NCBI GenBank assembly: GCA_949987705.1
Contig: OX465281.1
Span: forward strand, 166,050,516 to 166,114,515
DNA from: Thereva unica
Taxonomy: Eukaryota > Arthropoda > Insecta > Diptera > Therevidae
Direction of reading: 5' to 3'
DNA length: 64,000 nucleotides
Shown: positions 31,096 through 42,386 of the stretch, in pieces
Numbering within the stretch: the first letter of the stretch is position 1
Layout: each line of letters starts with the position of its first letter
Position numbers and translations under genes: made by a program
Notes under the pieces: model-generated
The model's database searches: none
Told to the model about the DNA's origin: nothing
What the model saw: the letters and a program-made list of their open reading frames with translations, nothing else

Positions 31096-33241
31096 TCTAT
31101 ATCTATAAAAATCTCGTGTCACAGTGTTTGTTACCGTACTCCTCCGAAACGGGTTGACCAATTTGCATGAAATTTTTTGTGTATATTTGGTAGGTCTGAG
31201 AATAGGTCGTAGGCTATTTTTTATACCTTTAACCAAAAAAACAGCTGCAAAATCCAAACAAAAATGGTAATTTTAGGAATTTTCACTTCATTTTAGTTTC
31301 AATAGCTTCATGGCCTACCTATTGTTTGACAAATGTAAAATTGTCATTAAATTGAATCATTACATTTAATGAAAATTTCAAATTTACGCAGCTGTCAAAC
31401 AATAGGTAGGCCATGACGCTATTGAAACTAAAATGATCCATTGCGGCCGTCTCAAGAGGGCGGTGTACCACTTTCTTCACAACCACATCGACATGGGTAT
31501 CAAATGAAAGGGTATGATAAGTAGAATACAATAAGCAATGTAGTATACAAAATATATCTTTAGATCCATGGCGGCCGTCTCAAGAGGGCGGGGTACCACT
31601 TTCTTCACAACCACCTCGACATGGGTATCAAATGAAAGGGTATGATAAGTAGAATACAATAAGCAATGTAGTATACAAAATATATCTTTAGATCCATGGC
31701 GGCCGTCTCAAGAGGCCGGATTACCACTTTCTTCACAACCACCTCAACATGGGTATCAAATAAAGGGTATGTTAAGGAGAATACAATAAGCAATGTAGTA
31801 TACAAAATATATCTTTAGATCCATTGCGGCCGTCTCAAGAGGGCGGGGAACCACTTTCTTCACAACCACCTCGACATGGGTATCAAATGAAAGGGTATGA
31901 TAAGTAGAATACAATAAGCAATGTAGTATACAAAATATATCTTTAGATCCATGGCGGCCGTCTCAATAGGCCGAATTACCACTTTCTTCACAACCACCTC
32001 GAAATGGGTATCAAATGAAAGGGTATGATAAGTAGAATACAATAAGCAATGTAGTATACAAAATATATCTTTAGATCCATGGCGGCCGTCTCAAGAGGGC
32101 GGGGTACCACTTTCTTCACAACCACCTCGACATGGGTATCAAATGAAAGGGTATGATAAGTAGAATACAATAAGCAATGTAGTATACAAAATATATCTTT
32201 AGATCCATGGCGGCCGTCTCAAGAGGGCGGGGTACCACTTTCTTCACAACCACCTCGACATGGGTATCAAATGAAAGGGTATGATAAGTAGAATACAATA
32301 AGCAATGTAGTATACAAAATATATATTTAGATCCATGGCGGCCGTCTCAAGAGGCCGGATTACCACTTTCTTCACAACCACCTCAACATGGGTATCAAAT
32401 GAAAGGGTATGTTAAGTAGAATATAATAAGCAATGTAGTATACAAAATATATCTTTAGATCCATGGCGGCCGTCTCAAGAGGGCGGGGTACCACTTTCTT
32501 CACAACCACCTCGACATGGGTATCAAATGAAAGGGTATGATAAGTAGAATACAATAAGCAATGTAGTATACAAAATATATCTTTAGATCCATGGCGGCCG
32601 TCTCAAGAGGCCGGATTGCCACTTTCTTCACAACCACCTCAACATGGGTATCAAATAAAGGGTATGTTAAGGAGAATACAATAAGCAATGTAGTATACAA
32701 AATATATCTTTAGATCCATTGCGGCCGTCTCAAGAGGGCGGGGAACCACTTTCTTCACAACCACCTCGACATGGGTATCAAATGAAAGGGTATGATAAGT
32801 AGAATACAATAAGCAATGTAGTATACAAAATATATCTTTAGATCCATGGCGGCCGTCTCAATAGGCCGAATTACCACTTTCTTCACAACCACCTCGAAAT
32901 GGGTATCAAATGAAAGGGTATGATAAGTAGAATACAATAAGCAATGTAGTATACAAAATATATCTTTAGATCCATGGCGGCCGTCTAAAGAGGCCGGATT
33001 ACCACTTTCTTCACAATCCCCTCAACATGGGTATCAAATGAAAGGGTATGATAAGTAGAATACAATAAGCAATGTAGTAGACTCAATATACCGATTCATG
33101 GCGGCCGACGCAAGACCCATGTTCTTTGAGGCATTTCATCTGTGTAAAATTCATATCTCGAAAAATATTAAGTCAATGGATGGTTTTTATTGTTTACTAT
33201 TGACTTATGGGTGCAGCGTAGGCGCACCGGGTCCCAGCTAG
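31096..33241 (+). mobile_element. Non-autonomous Helitron carrying a 128-bp satellite array
   Basis: Starts a|TCTATATCTATAAAAATC and ends with a GGTGC/GCACC hairpin (gggtgcagcgtaggcgcacc), gggtcccag, CTAG (33238-33241), then T. The 5' region (ctcgtgtcacagtg, ccgaaacgggttgaccaatt) is typical of insect Helitrons. The interior is almost entirely tandem repeat. No Rep/helicase coding. An inverted pair at about 31308-31355 and 31380-31435 (ctacctattgtttgaca) lies before the array. Confidence 0.85.
31437..33105 (+). repeat. 128-bp tandem satellite, about 13 units
   Basis: Unit: ccatggcggccgtctcaaga, ccactttcttcacaaccacc, gacatgggtatcaaatgaaa, aagcaatgtagtatac. Variants differ after tctcaaga (gggcgggg, ggccggat or taggccgaat). 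Units 2-5 and 9-12 show the same order of variants, a higher-order duplication seven units (896 bp) apart. Repeated 60-residue minus-strand open frames are by-products. Confidence 0.95.
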
Positions 33242-33288
33242 TATACATATATGTATGTACATATCTATTACCTAGATATCTTACACTT

Positions 33289-35205
33289 TTACAAGTTACT
33301 ATGCAGAAAGAGTAACTGTTCAACTTTAGTAGGTTTTAAAAGCGTTCTTCGTTGATTAAGAATTTGTCCTGCGTTTGAAAATATCCTTTCACATGAAACG
33401 GAGGTAGCCTGTATACACAATCTTTTTAACATGTATTCATAAATGTGTGGATAAATATTTTTCCTGCTTGCCCACCATTGGAGTGGATCATCTTTCCTGT
33501 TAATATGTTCTTCGGCCATATACCTTTCAAATTCGCGAATTGCGGGAGCAACAGGGGTTTCATGGCTAGTAATAGATGACATTTCTTTATCGAAATCATC
33601 CCATATGCTTTCTTTCTGGGTTTCTGATGTTACATCGTCTACAGCCACATTAGCCAAGCTAGCAGGTCTTACCGATGCAATCGTAACTTCGTTCAGTAGT
33701 TTGACTTGACTTATCTGGTATTTCAAGCCCTCGCTGGCTGCACTAAAAGATTCTTTTGTTCGAAAGCCTTTACTTTTAAATCGGGGGTCTAAGATTGTAC
33801 TTTCTGAATACAATGGATTTTTTTCTAAATCACTAAATCTCAACTGAATTTGGTTATTTAATGTTTTAATTAAATCCGTAATTTCTTTATGCTCGCAACC
33901 TGTTAATGGGCATCTTGATAGGTGTTTTAATATTAATTGCACAAAAATCAAAACTTTTGATAAAGTTACATACTTTTCTGCACTTAACTCATTAGTTATT
34001 TCATAGAAAGGGTGTAGTATACGAATAACCTTTTCAATTATTTCCCACTCACGAGGTTGCAGCGATAGGTCACTTCTTAAAAGAGCTAAAGTGCTAATGA
34101 TGGCATCTTTAACCCTTACAATTCTGTCCAGCATGTCGTAGCACGAATTCCAACGTGTTGGACATTCCTGCTTTAATTTTAGCTGTGGCAAACCCATTTG
34201 TTTTTGTATATCTTTAAGTTTTGTTAAACCGACAGTGCTTTTTTTAAAATATTCCACAATCGCTTTTATTTTAGAAAGAATTGGTCCAATATCAGCTATT
34301 GCTTGTTGGACCACCAAATTCAAAGTATGTGCAAAACAACTTATGGACTCCCACTTACCCATTCTAACAGCTGCTAATATATTTGCAGCATTATCGCTGA
34401 CAATACATGTGATTTTATCACTTATTTTCCAGTCGTGCATTATTTTTCTCAAGAAAGTCATTAAATTGGTGCTGGTATGACGTTCATTGTATTGTATGCA
34501 TCCAAGCAAGACAGAAGACAGTGTAGTTTTCGTGTTAATAAAATGTGCCGTAACAGCTATGTAGCTCTGGTTAGTAATGGATGTCCATCCATCTATTCCT
34601 AAACACACAGCATGCGCTTCCATTAATTTTTGTTGAATATCGTCGAAAACTTCAGCATATGTTTTAGGCAATAAAGTATTTGACAAAGTTTTCCTTGTAG
34701 GAAGTTGGTAGCCTGGGCAATGTGAAACCATTTCGAAAAGTTTTTTAAACTCGGGTTCTTCTACTATGCGCAGTGCATGGTGACCTTTAGCTATCATTGT
34801 AACTACTTGTCTATCTATCAGCTCAACTTTGCGTGCAGAAGGCGGCTTACGAATATAACTAGTAATCGGCAGGGTACCGTGATGGAGACTTGCTGTAGTT
34901 TCTGCTCGAACAAAATTGGAATGAAGTGCAGAACTCGTAGATGGTAACATAGATTCACTGGTTGATTCAGTTTGACTACTGTCTTGTACACTTGGCAATA
35001 ATTCATGGATACCCGATACAGGTTGCCTTTGAACGCACAATGATATTGTAGGATGTTTATTTTTCATGTGACGATTTAAATTACCTAACGAACCACTTTT
35101 TGTACTAAGATATAAAGAGCAGTATTTACATTTTGCGCGACATTTTTCGGGATCTTCCGTGAAATGAAACCATATATTACTTTTCTTAACTCTATTTGGC
35201 GCCAT
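33289..35205 (-). CDS. hAT transposase with N-terminal BED zinc finger (ZBED-like)
   Basis: 638 residues from the ATG at 35205 (MAPNRVKKSNIWFHF); an upstream in-frame ATG at 35364 would add a hydrophobic, AT-derived leader and is less likely. BED finger near residues 8-52 (CKYCS ... HMKNKH). RNase H-like core with CLGIDGWTSITNQSY (first Asp), TCIVSDNAANILAAV (second Asp), CPTRWNSCYDML and an LSAEKYVTLS region that probably provides Glu. C-terminal hAT dimerisation region has DPLQWWASRKNIYPHIYEYM and TSVSCERIFSNAGQILNQRR. It is uninterrupted and of normal family length. The transposase cuts and rejoins DNA at the element ends. This is the only apparently intact transposase in the window. Confidence 0.93.
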   Translation of the reverse strand: MAPNRVKKSNIWFHFTEDPEKCRAKCKYCSLYLSTKSGSLGNLNRHMKNKHPTISLCVQRQPVSGIHELLPSVQDSSQTESTSESMLPSTSSALHSNFVRAETTASLHHGTLPITSYIRKPPSARKVELIDRQVVTMIAKGHHALRIVEEPEFKKLFEMVSHCPGYQLPTRKTLSNTLLPKTYAEVFDDIQQKLMEAHAVCLGIDGWTSITNQSYIAVTAHFINTKTTLSSVLLGCIQYNERHTSTNLMTFLRKIMHDWKISDKITCIVSDNAANILAAVRMGKWESISCFAHTLNLVVQQAIADIGPILSKIKAIVEYFKKSTVGLTKLKDIQKQMGLPQLKLKQECPTRWNSCYDMLDRIVRVKDAIISTLALLRSDLSLQPREWEIIEKVIRILHPFYEITNELSAEKYVTLSKVLIFVQLILKHLSRCPLTGCEHKEITDLIKTLNNQIQLRFSDLEKNPLYSESTILDPRFKSKGFRTKESFSAASEGLKYQISQVKLLNEVTIASVRPASLANVAVDDVTSETQKESIWDDFDKEMSSITSHETPVAPAIREFERYMAEEHINRKDDPLQWWASRKNIYPHIYEYMLKRLCIQATSVSCERIFSNAGQILNQRRTLLKPTKVEQLLFLHSNL

Positions 35206-35749
35206 TGTAAAAAGCAACCCAGTACTGTTCAAATAAAGATACAAAAAAAGCAACACCACACCAACACACAAAAAGTCTAAGTTTTTAGGAAATATAATTA
35301 TAAACACGTTTTTTTCTGTATATATCTTAAAATGTTTAATGTCATAAAAGTGATCAAAATTCAAAATATTGTAAATTAAATTAACAAATATTAAAAAAAA
35401 ACAAAACGCACTGAGAAAAATAAATCAATCTGCACTGCACAAACCTAGAACGCATTCTGATTTGAAATTGCTAAAGAAAAAAAATTAAGAAAAAATCACA
35501 TAATCTCATAAATTTCCTTTGTTGCCATAATCTAGAAATAATAGAAAATGCCCTTAACCATGGAGCTGACTTTCCAAAAACAAAATCCATTTCCCTAAAT
35601 TCAGCCATTAACTTGTCGCATCTCACGAGCACGACAGGTACATATATATTTACATATCGAAAAGAGCCAAAAAAACAGGCCTTCGCAATTTGCTCATTAA
35701 TAAAAATCCCTGCCCAGTCTCTGCTAGTTCGTTCGGTTCGGTCTTGTAA

Positions 35750-35862
35750 ACCAGTGAACTAACTCAGCGAAGACCGATTTGTTCAGGGAATAGTTATTTC
35801 TAGTACAGTGCTAGAAATGAACTCTTAATAGTACGTAGTACATGTACTACACAAGAATCAAC
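35750..35862. repeat. Internal copy of the hAT right end
   Basis: gaccgatttgtt ... ctagtacagtgctag ... gtagtacatgtactacacaaga repeats the true terminus at about 36107-36213. Both contain the perfect 16-bp palindrome gtagtacatgtactac. A duplicated end may act as an alternative terminus (inference). Confidence 0.75.
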
Positions 35863-36216
35863 TCGGTCTCGGTCTTTTACTAGTTCACAACACCGAACAA
35901 ACCGAACCAGGGGCTGAGCTGAGGGATTTTTTTTTATGAAGGAATTACGCATAGTTTTTTTGCCTGCCCATGCAAAGGGTGGTTTTTACGGCCTGGCTCG
36001 CGCCGCCTTTTTTATTATCTTTATACGACTTTTTCGTTGTTTTACATTATGTTTTAGGGTCTATAGTTGCTGAGAAGGTGATAATGAAATTTTTAAATGG
36101 GAAAATTCTTGTGAACTAAGTGAACTAAGACCGATTTGTTTGGGGAATAGTTCGTTCTAGTACAATGCTGGGAACTAATTCTTTTTAGTACGTAGTACAT
36201 GTACTACACAAGACTA

Positions 36217-36262
36217 CATTCATATTTGCTTTATTTGCTCGACTCATCAAAATCTATCAACA
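36217..36262 (+). repeat. 5' LTR of BEL element 3, right part
   Basis: cattcatatttgctttattt ... ctatcaaca matches the end of the 3' LTR (42340-42386). Confidence 0.9.
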
Positions 36263-38056
36263 TTTTTGGTCCTTCGAGCCGGATACTGTGCAGTAAATCA
36301 GAGCCAGTGATAGACGCATTTGCGATATAAAAGTCTTGCAACGGCATTTTTAAATGTGATCGAGCTGATAAAACCAAAGAACTCTCCATTGGATTAAATA
36401 TGAAAAAGAAATATTTAAATGTGAAAGCAAGCAAATTACAATTTCCATAAAATTAATTGATAGTGAATTCGGAAATTTGCAAAGTGATGTGCGCATGTGC
36501 TCTCTGAAGGTTATAATACCGAAAGGGATTTAAATCTGATTTAAGTGAAAAAAGAGAATTATCTGACAAATCAAATTCTAATGTGATATCAATCAAGTTA
36601 ATCTTAACAAAATTTCATTAACAGTGAATTCAAAATTTCATAAAATAATGTGCGCATGTGCTTTCTGTGCTTTCCAAAGGTGTCGAACGGGATTTAAAAT
36701 TTAAACTAGTTGGGATGTGGGTTCGACCCTTTCGGTCCACACGATCAACTTCCCAGTATGATGGATGTTGAATATTATGATTGGATATTTTAATAATAAA
36801 TGAACAATAGGCAATTGTAGAATATATGTATAATACCGAGAATTTGTCACAATTGTTTATCAATATTTTCGCTAAAATGTCAAACTAAATGTGCGCACTT
36901 ACAAGATTAGGATGAAGAAAATGTATATAAAATTGATGTATTAATGTTTTTCGGAACCCCAATGAAGTCGATATAGTTTTTAGTTCGCGCGGTATCGTGC
37001 AGGTACAAAAATCACTTAAGCCATTTAAACCAAAAAACCGCTGGACCGAATATTATAAAAATCTTTTCAGATTATATTGTCGCTAATACGCTTCGAAAGG
37101 CACCTCAAGTAAGTCAATATCTTTCGTGGTTTGGGCGATATCGTGCAGGTACAAAAATCACTTACGTCGCTTAAACAAAAAAACGGGTGGACCGAATTTC
37201 ATGAAAATCTTTTCAGATCATATTTCGGTTAATACGCTTCGAACGACACCTCAACTATGTCGATATCAGTTTTGGTTCGCGCGATATCGTGCAGGAAAAA
37301 ATGACCACATCCGTACGCACATACACACACACACACACACACACATACTTCCTCCCAATTTTTTGCTTAAAATGCTCCTGGGACCTTGAAAGATGAAAAT
37401 ACGTTGAAATTTTCGATTTCGATTTTCGGACCGATTACAATAACTTCCTATACTGGGAAGTTAACAAAGTGAAAAGATTTGAGACGGGCATGTGCTGTGT
37501 AGAGGTGATCAAGCATAAAATATTTAATTGAATAATTCTTAATCGTGTATAACAATATAACAGTATAAAGCAAGTATAAAGCAGGGATTAAATCAAAAAA
37601 AAAAAATTGATTAACGTGATACGAAATCGAATATCTGCTGTGAAAATTAACAAATTAAATTTTTGTGATGAGTTTACATTTACTCAACGTGAGATATATG
37701 TACGCATTACCTTATTAGACGCGAACCGCTTTTCTAAAATTTAATTGCCATACAATTAATTGATAGTGAAATAGAAAATTTATAGAGTGATGTGCGCATG
37801 TGCTCTCAGAAGGTCATAACCGAACGGGATTTAAAATTTTATCAAAGTGAAAGGGATTAAACTAAGCAAATAAGTTTTAAAGGAATTTTTTTTTCTCAAC
37901 GTGAACGTGAACTACATACAGTCAACAAAGGAGCATGAAAATACTGAGACGTGGGAAATAATTAGGCATAATCATTGGCCTTTATCTTATTTATTTGATG
38001 AACACGGCCCGAACTCCCTTCTGGATTTAAGTGGGTAAGTCAATTTTATTATTTGG
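36263..38056 (+). other. Primer site and leader of BEL element 3
   Basis: tttttggtccttcgagccgg follows the LTR as primer site. The leader repeats an element tgtgcgcatgtgct, followed by gaacgggatttaaa, three times (near 36484, 36648 and 37788), possibly structured RNA. It is interrupted by an inverted-repeat insertion (36747-37462). I see no gene. Confidence 0.6.
36747..37462. mobile_element. Inverted-repeat element with internal tandem repeats
   Basis: Ends aacttcccagtat (36747-36759) and atactgggaagtt (37450-37462). Inside, about 2.5 copies of a 140-150-bp unit (cgatatcgtgcagg, tggaccgaat, gaaaatcttttcagat, aatacgcttcgaa) and a (CA)n run at 37320. The block just left of it is shared with 14945-15030, so the true boundary may lie further out. 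Confidence 0.6.
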
Positions 38057-38260
38057 TTGCGGACTATTATTGGTATTAGTAACACTATTCTTATGATGGA
38101 GAACCTAGTTAAAGTCCAAGAATTAACGGCTGAAGTATTAGAAAAGGCAGTTAAAAATTATAAAAAGGATGGTAGGGAACGAAAGAAGATAAAATATTAT
38201 GAAACGAAAATCGAAAGTAGGTACCAAGAACCTGTGGGTAACTTTTCAAGGAAGGCATGA
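38057..38260 (+). pseudogene. gag: BEL element 3 Gag, N-terminal remnant
   Basis: Lys/Glu-rich start (MENLVKVQELTAEVLEKAVK from the ATG at about 38096) resembling the helical N-terminus of BEL Gag. It stops shortly after; the central Gag core is missing before 38284. Confidence 0.55.
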
Positions 38261-38283
38261 ACATCTTATCTTAGTTAGCTATC

Positions 38284-39522
38284 TTGGTTTTTTTGACAGC
38301 ACAGAAGTTGCCCAAACTGAGTCGCCAGTTATGGGAGCAACAAGTAGCAAATAAAGGAGACCTCCCTAAGTGCAATGAACTTAAGTTATTCCTCGAGACT
38401 CGATTTAGAGCGCTGGAAGCCATGCCAACGGAAACTAAATTCGCATTGAAAAGATGCTCAAATCCGCAACCTGCGAAATCTTTTCTAACAGAACACAAAC
38501 CCAATTGCCCTTTATGTGACAGCATTCATCCAATACGAAACTGCCCAAATTTTAAGAAATTGGATTTTAACAAGAAAAATGAACTCGTTCGTAAAATTGG
38601 GTGTGCATAAATTGCTTAGGCAAAGGTCATCTCGCCCCTCAATGTCCCAGTACAAACTCCTTCTTCCACTGTCGTAAACGTCATCATACGCTCATGCATA
38701 TTCACAATACGGCGTCTTCGAAATTTCCAATAAATGTAAACTCTAAAATTTATGAACCATCAACCTCACAAATCACCGGAGACCGCTCAGAACCCAAGGC
38801 TCCAATTAACTCCTTCCATATTACAATTCAAAAGGAAGTTTTGTTAGCTACTGCTTTGGTAACACTCCAAGGCCCGAACAAAACTACAAGAACATTTCGT
38901 GCTCTGGTTGACCCAGGTTCTCAGACTTCTTTTGTATCCGAGCGTGTTGTGCAAGCTTTAGAACTCCGCAAATACCCTACTTTGGTTAATATATTTGGTG
39001 TGGCGGAAACTAAAGTAGGAACTTCTAATACTATCCTGTGAAATTAGAGGCGTTAGTTTTAGAGAAACTTGCTCGTTATTTACCAGCTAAAACTATTATC
39101 ACGTCGAACTGGAATCACATCTGGGGTTTAAGGTTAGCTGATCCAAGTTTTGATCGGCCAGGAAAGGTTGACATCATCCTTGGGGCGGACGTGCATGGAG
39201 AGCTGATTCTACCAGGGGTACGAAAGGGTTCAAAACAACAACCTGTGGCACAAAATACACTTCTAGGATGGATCATATCTGGCACTATCGCTGATGATGG
39301 GCATCAAGTGCACACCGTGAACACTCTTACCTCTCTTGTAACGCAAGATCCCATTAGTCAACAACTTCAGGACTTCTGGACCGTTGAAGAAACTCCAAGC
39401 ACGCAATTTTCCAAAGAAGAAGATGAAGAATGTGAACGTGTCTATCAAAAGACACATCGACGTCTGCACGATGGAAGATATTGTGTAAGATTATCATTTA
39501 TCAGTAATGATCATCAACACTC
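38284..39522 (+). pseudogene. BEL element 3 Gag C-terminus, zinc knuckles and protease
   Basis: 38284-38610 has KCNELKLFLETRFRALEAMP and a first knuckle CPLCDSIHPIRNC. 38601-39041 has CINCLGKGHLAPQC and the protease motif RALVDPGSQTSFVSERVV. 39038-39522 continues the protease-RT linker (LRLADPSFDRPGKVDIILGA; LLGWIISG; a THRRLHDGRYCVRLSF segment). Two frame changes (near 38605 and 39040) separate the pieces. It ends where the LINE fragment begins. Confidence 0.85.
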
Positions 39523-39718
39523 TGCGGTAAGACCTATGGGGTGCGACAGCGAGGAAGGCCCAACCTTCGCTGGAAGGATGGCGTGGACCAGGACGCTCAG
39601 AGTTTAGGGATGCCAAACTGGATGACATCGGCTCAGAATCGGGACCGGTGGAGAGAACAGTTGCGCGAGGCCAGGACCGGATCCCGGTTGTAGAGCCGTT
39701 AAAGAAGAAGAAGAAGAA
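39523..39718 (+). mobile_element. 196-bp 3' end of the RTE-like LINE
   Basis: Almost identical to about 28992-29187, with the same end (gtagagccgttaaagaagaa) and (GAA)n tail. Target duplication of 14 bp, gatcatcaacactc (39509-39522 and 39719-39732). A strongly 5'-truncated insertion, as LINEs often make. Confidence 0.92.
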
Positions 39719-39732
39719 GATCATCAACACTC

Positions 39733-41116
39733 GCTAGGAAGGTCAAGAGCCGCTGCAGTCGCCAGCTTGGGAAGTTTGGAAAGGCGCTTCGCGTTCAATC
39801 CAAATTTAAAAGAGGAATATTCTAAATGTATAGAAGAATACCTTCAATTAGGTCATATGCGTCTAGCTAAAACGACAGAAGAAGAAAATGCAGCCGTTTA
39901 CAACAACAAATTTTGTTATAAAAGCTATTATCTGCCCCACCACGCAGTCTTCAAAGAAAGTACATCAACCAGGCTTCGTGTAGTTTTTGACGCATCTCGG
40001 AAAAGTACTTCTACTATTTCGCTAAATGACACATTACACACAGGACCAAGTCTTCAAAATAAAATGATCGGTGTTCTGATGAGATGGCGCAAATTTAAAT
40101 TCGTTTTAATGGCCGATATAGTTAAAATGTATCGACAAATTATGTTTCATGAAGATGACATCAATTATCAGCGAATAGCATGGAGAAATAACACTAACGA
40201 ACCCATACGAGACTACTGTCTAACCACAGTGACATTCGGCGTAACTTGTGCACCTTATCTCGCCATAAGGACCCTTCACCAGTTGGCCAACGACGAGCGA
40301 CCACAATTTCCGACAGCTTCGCAAGTCGTTCTTCATGATTTCTACGTGGACGATGTGCTAACAGGAGCGGAATCTATTCCTGAAGCCGTTGAACTACAAC
40401 ATCAACTAGATCTGTTACTTCTACGTGGTGGTTTCAAACTGAAAAAATGGCTTTCCAACGAAAGCGCAGTACTATCGGCAATTCCTACCGACGATCGAGC
40501 TATACAAAATTCCGTCGACCTGAATCTCGACAAAGGTGTGAAGTCTCTAGGGATTATCTGGTTTCCGTCTACTGATACATTTGGCTACAAAATTAATTTA
40601 TCAACGGAGAAAGATGTGAGAAGCAAACGCGACCTTCTGTCAGAAATATCAAAATTGTACGATCCAATGGGCTGGATTTCTCCAGTTATTGTTTGTGCAA
40701 AATTATTAATGCAAACATTATGGATACACGGCTGTGAATGGGACGAACCTGTACCGGAGCAAGTGCGAACAAAGTGGATGGAGTTTAAGGCGCAGGCAAG
40801 TGATCTTGAACAAATTCGGATTCCTCGATGGTATGGCAAGGACTGTTCATTAAACCAATTTGAAATACACGCATTCAGTGATGCTTCCCAAAATGCCTAC
40901 GCTGCTGTCGTATATTTGCGAGGAAGTATATCCGGAGGAAGTGCTACAACGAACATCATCATAGCGAAAACGAAAATAGCACCCATTAAACAAGTTACTA
41001 TTCCTCGATTGGAGTTGTGTGGCGCAGTATTAGCTGCACGGTTGGTAAAATATGTCAACTCATGCAAGTATCTGATGTTGAAATTCACATGTGGACTGAC
41101 TCCTCCATCGTCTTAG
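39733..41116 (+). pseudogene. pol: BEL element 3 Pol: reverse transcriptase and RNase H
   Basis: Open after the LINE insertion. RT landmarks: LERRFAFNPNLKEEYSKCIE, LPHHAVFKESTSTRLRVVFD, ADIVKMYRQI, HDFYVDDVLTGAE (YVDD near 40339), LYDPMGWISPV. RNase H begins HAFSDASQNAYAAVVYL. A frame change near 41070 moves DSSIVLAWLKGHPKKW to the frame of 41118. Confidence 0.9.
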
Positions 41117-41117
41117 C

Positions 41118-41741
41118 ATGGCTCAAAGGGCATCCGAAAAAGTGGACTTTGGAGGACTGTGGGAAGCTGGGATTAAGTCCACGAAATTTCATCTTCGAAG
41201 AATTTTAGGCAATGCTGTATTGACCTTCGAAGAAATGTGTACTGTCTTATCACAAGTCGAAGCTTGCTTGAACTCGCGCCCGCTGTGTCCAATAACTACA
41301 GATCCCATGGATTTAAACGCCCTCACTCCTGGGCATTTTTTAATAGGTGATTCCCTACTCGCCCCACCACAAGAGGATTTATCGTGTATAACCCAACATC
41401 GACTGGATAGATGGCAACTTACTCAGCAATTGTTTCAACAGTTTTGGAAAAGATGGTCGACCGAGTATTTAGCAAGGCTACAGCAACGCCCCAAATGGAC
41501 AGACCAACAACCCAATCTGCAGAAGGGGGATCTTGTTCTAATAAAGGATGATCGAGTAAGCCCAATGCATTGGCCCTTAGGACGAGTCATGGATGTCCAC
41601 CCAGGACATGATGGTCTCATCCGTGTCGCCGATGTACGCATGGAACGTAACACAATTCGGAGACCAATTACAAAGCTCTCTCGATTACCAGTGGAAACTG
41701 CGACATCATCCTCATCTCATGAGGAGGTCGCTGAAATCTAA
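41118..41741 (+). pseudogene. BEL element 3: integrase end fused to RNase H by deletion
   Basis: The text jumps from the RNase H segment (AWLKGHPKKW in the other frame) straight to FGGLWEAGIKSTKFHLRRIL, the integrase Glu region. About 1 kb with the HHCC finger and both catalytic Asp is missing. The DUF5641-type tail is complete (LTPGHFLIGDSLLAPP; DGLIRVADVR). No integrase can be made from this copy. Confidence 0.88.
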
Positions 41742-41935
41742 CATTATACTAACCTTCAATTTATCAATATAATACAATTAATTAAGATATTGTCTACTTA
41801 TAGAACCATTGGGCATAATCTAACTTAACAGATCTCATCCGGGTCCGTATCAGTCATGATGTAGATGGAAATACATGGATACTACTTTCATTGCATGTGA
41901 AACAAGGAAGCCCAACACCTAGCCGCCCCGGAGGA

Positions 41936-42386
41936 TGTTGAGATCACTGAATTAATTTAAATTAATGAGTTTATATTTTCCCAATATTTCAATAATTGTT
42001 TTCAAGATTTTATATATATTTGTACGAACACAAAATAATCATATCATTGTAAGGGTTTAATGCGAGAAAGCAATTATGTCAATTAGTACAATAATTAATA
42101 TATAGTCACTAAGCCTATATATTCCTCTTAACTCAGTATAGTTAGCAATCAGTAAAATAAACCAAATTCCATTTCCGGAATAAAAGGGAAACCGTTTCTT
42201 TTTCTCGTATTAAACCCACTTTTTATATCGCACTTGCGGGGAGAAGACGTGAGTACATTGAATTCCTTAATAAAGAATAAATTAGAATAAAATAAAAATA
42301 AATTTTTTATTTGATTATTTTCACTGAGTTAATCAAGCATCATTCATCTTTGCTTTATTTGCTCGACTCATCAAAATCTATCAACA
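41936..42386 (+). repeat. 3' LTR of BEL element 3
   Basis: TGTTGAGATCACTG to CTATCAACA, 451 bp, preceded by a purine-rich ccggagga. It ends at the target duplication cacag. Confidence 0.92.

Larger units (their letters stand above)
30550..36216 (-). mobile_element. hAT DNA transposon with open transposase
   Basis: Terminal inverted repeats TAGTCTTGTG (30550-30559) and CACAAGACTA (36207-36216). The insertion point is fixed by comparing both LTRs of the host element: flanks are catcattc on the left and cattcata on the right, an 8-bp duplication that seems to have lost one cat by slippage. It encodes a BED-finger hAT transposase on the minus strand and contains a Helitron at 31096-33241. Subterminal DNA is rich in agtac motifs at both ends. 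Confidence 0.85.
30137..42386 (+). mobile_element. BEL/Pao element 3, internally deleted, with nested hAT, Helitron and LINE insertions
   Basis: 451-bp LTRs beginning TGTTGAGATC and ending ATCAACA; 5-bp target duplication cacag. The 5' LTR is split by a hAT element. The gag centre and most of the integrase are deleted, and pol is interrupted by a 196-bp LINE end. The LTR copies differ at only a few bases (for example aatacgagaaagaa versus aatgcgagaaagca), so the element was mobilised recently although it cannot act alone. Confidence 0.92.

Noticed and set aside
31319..32937. Repeated 60-66-residue minus-strand open frames
   Set aside because: Each is the same 128-bp satellite unit read between stops; there is no sign of coding constraint.
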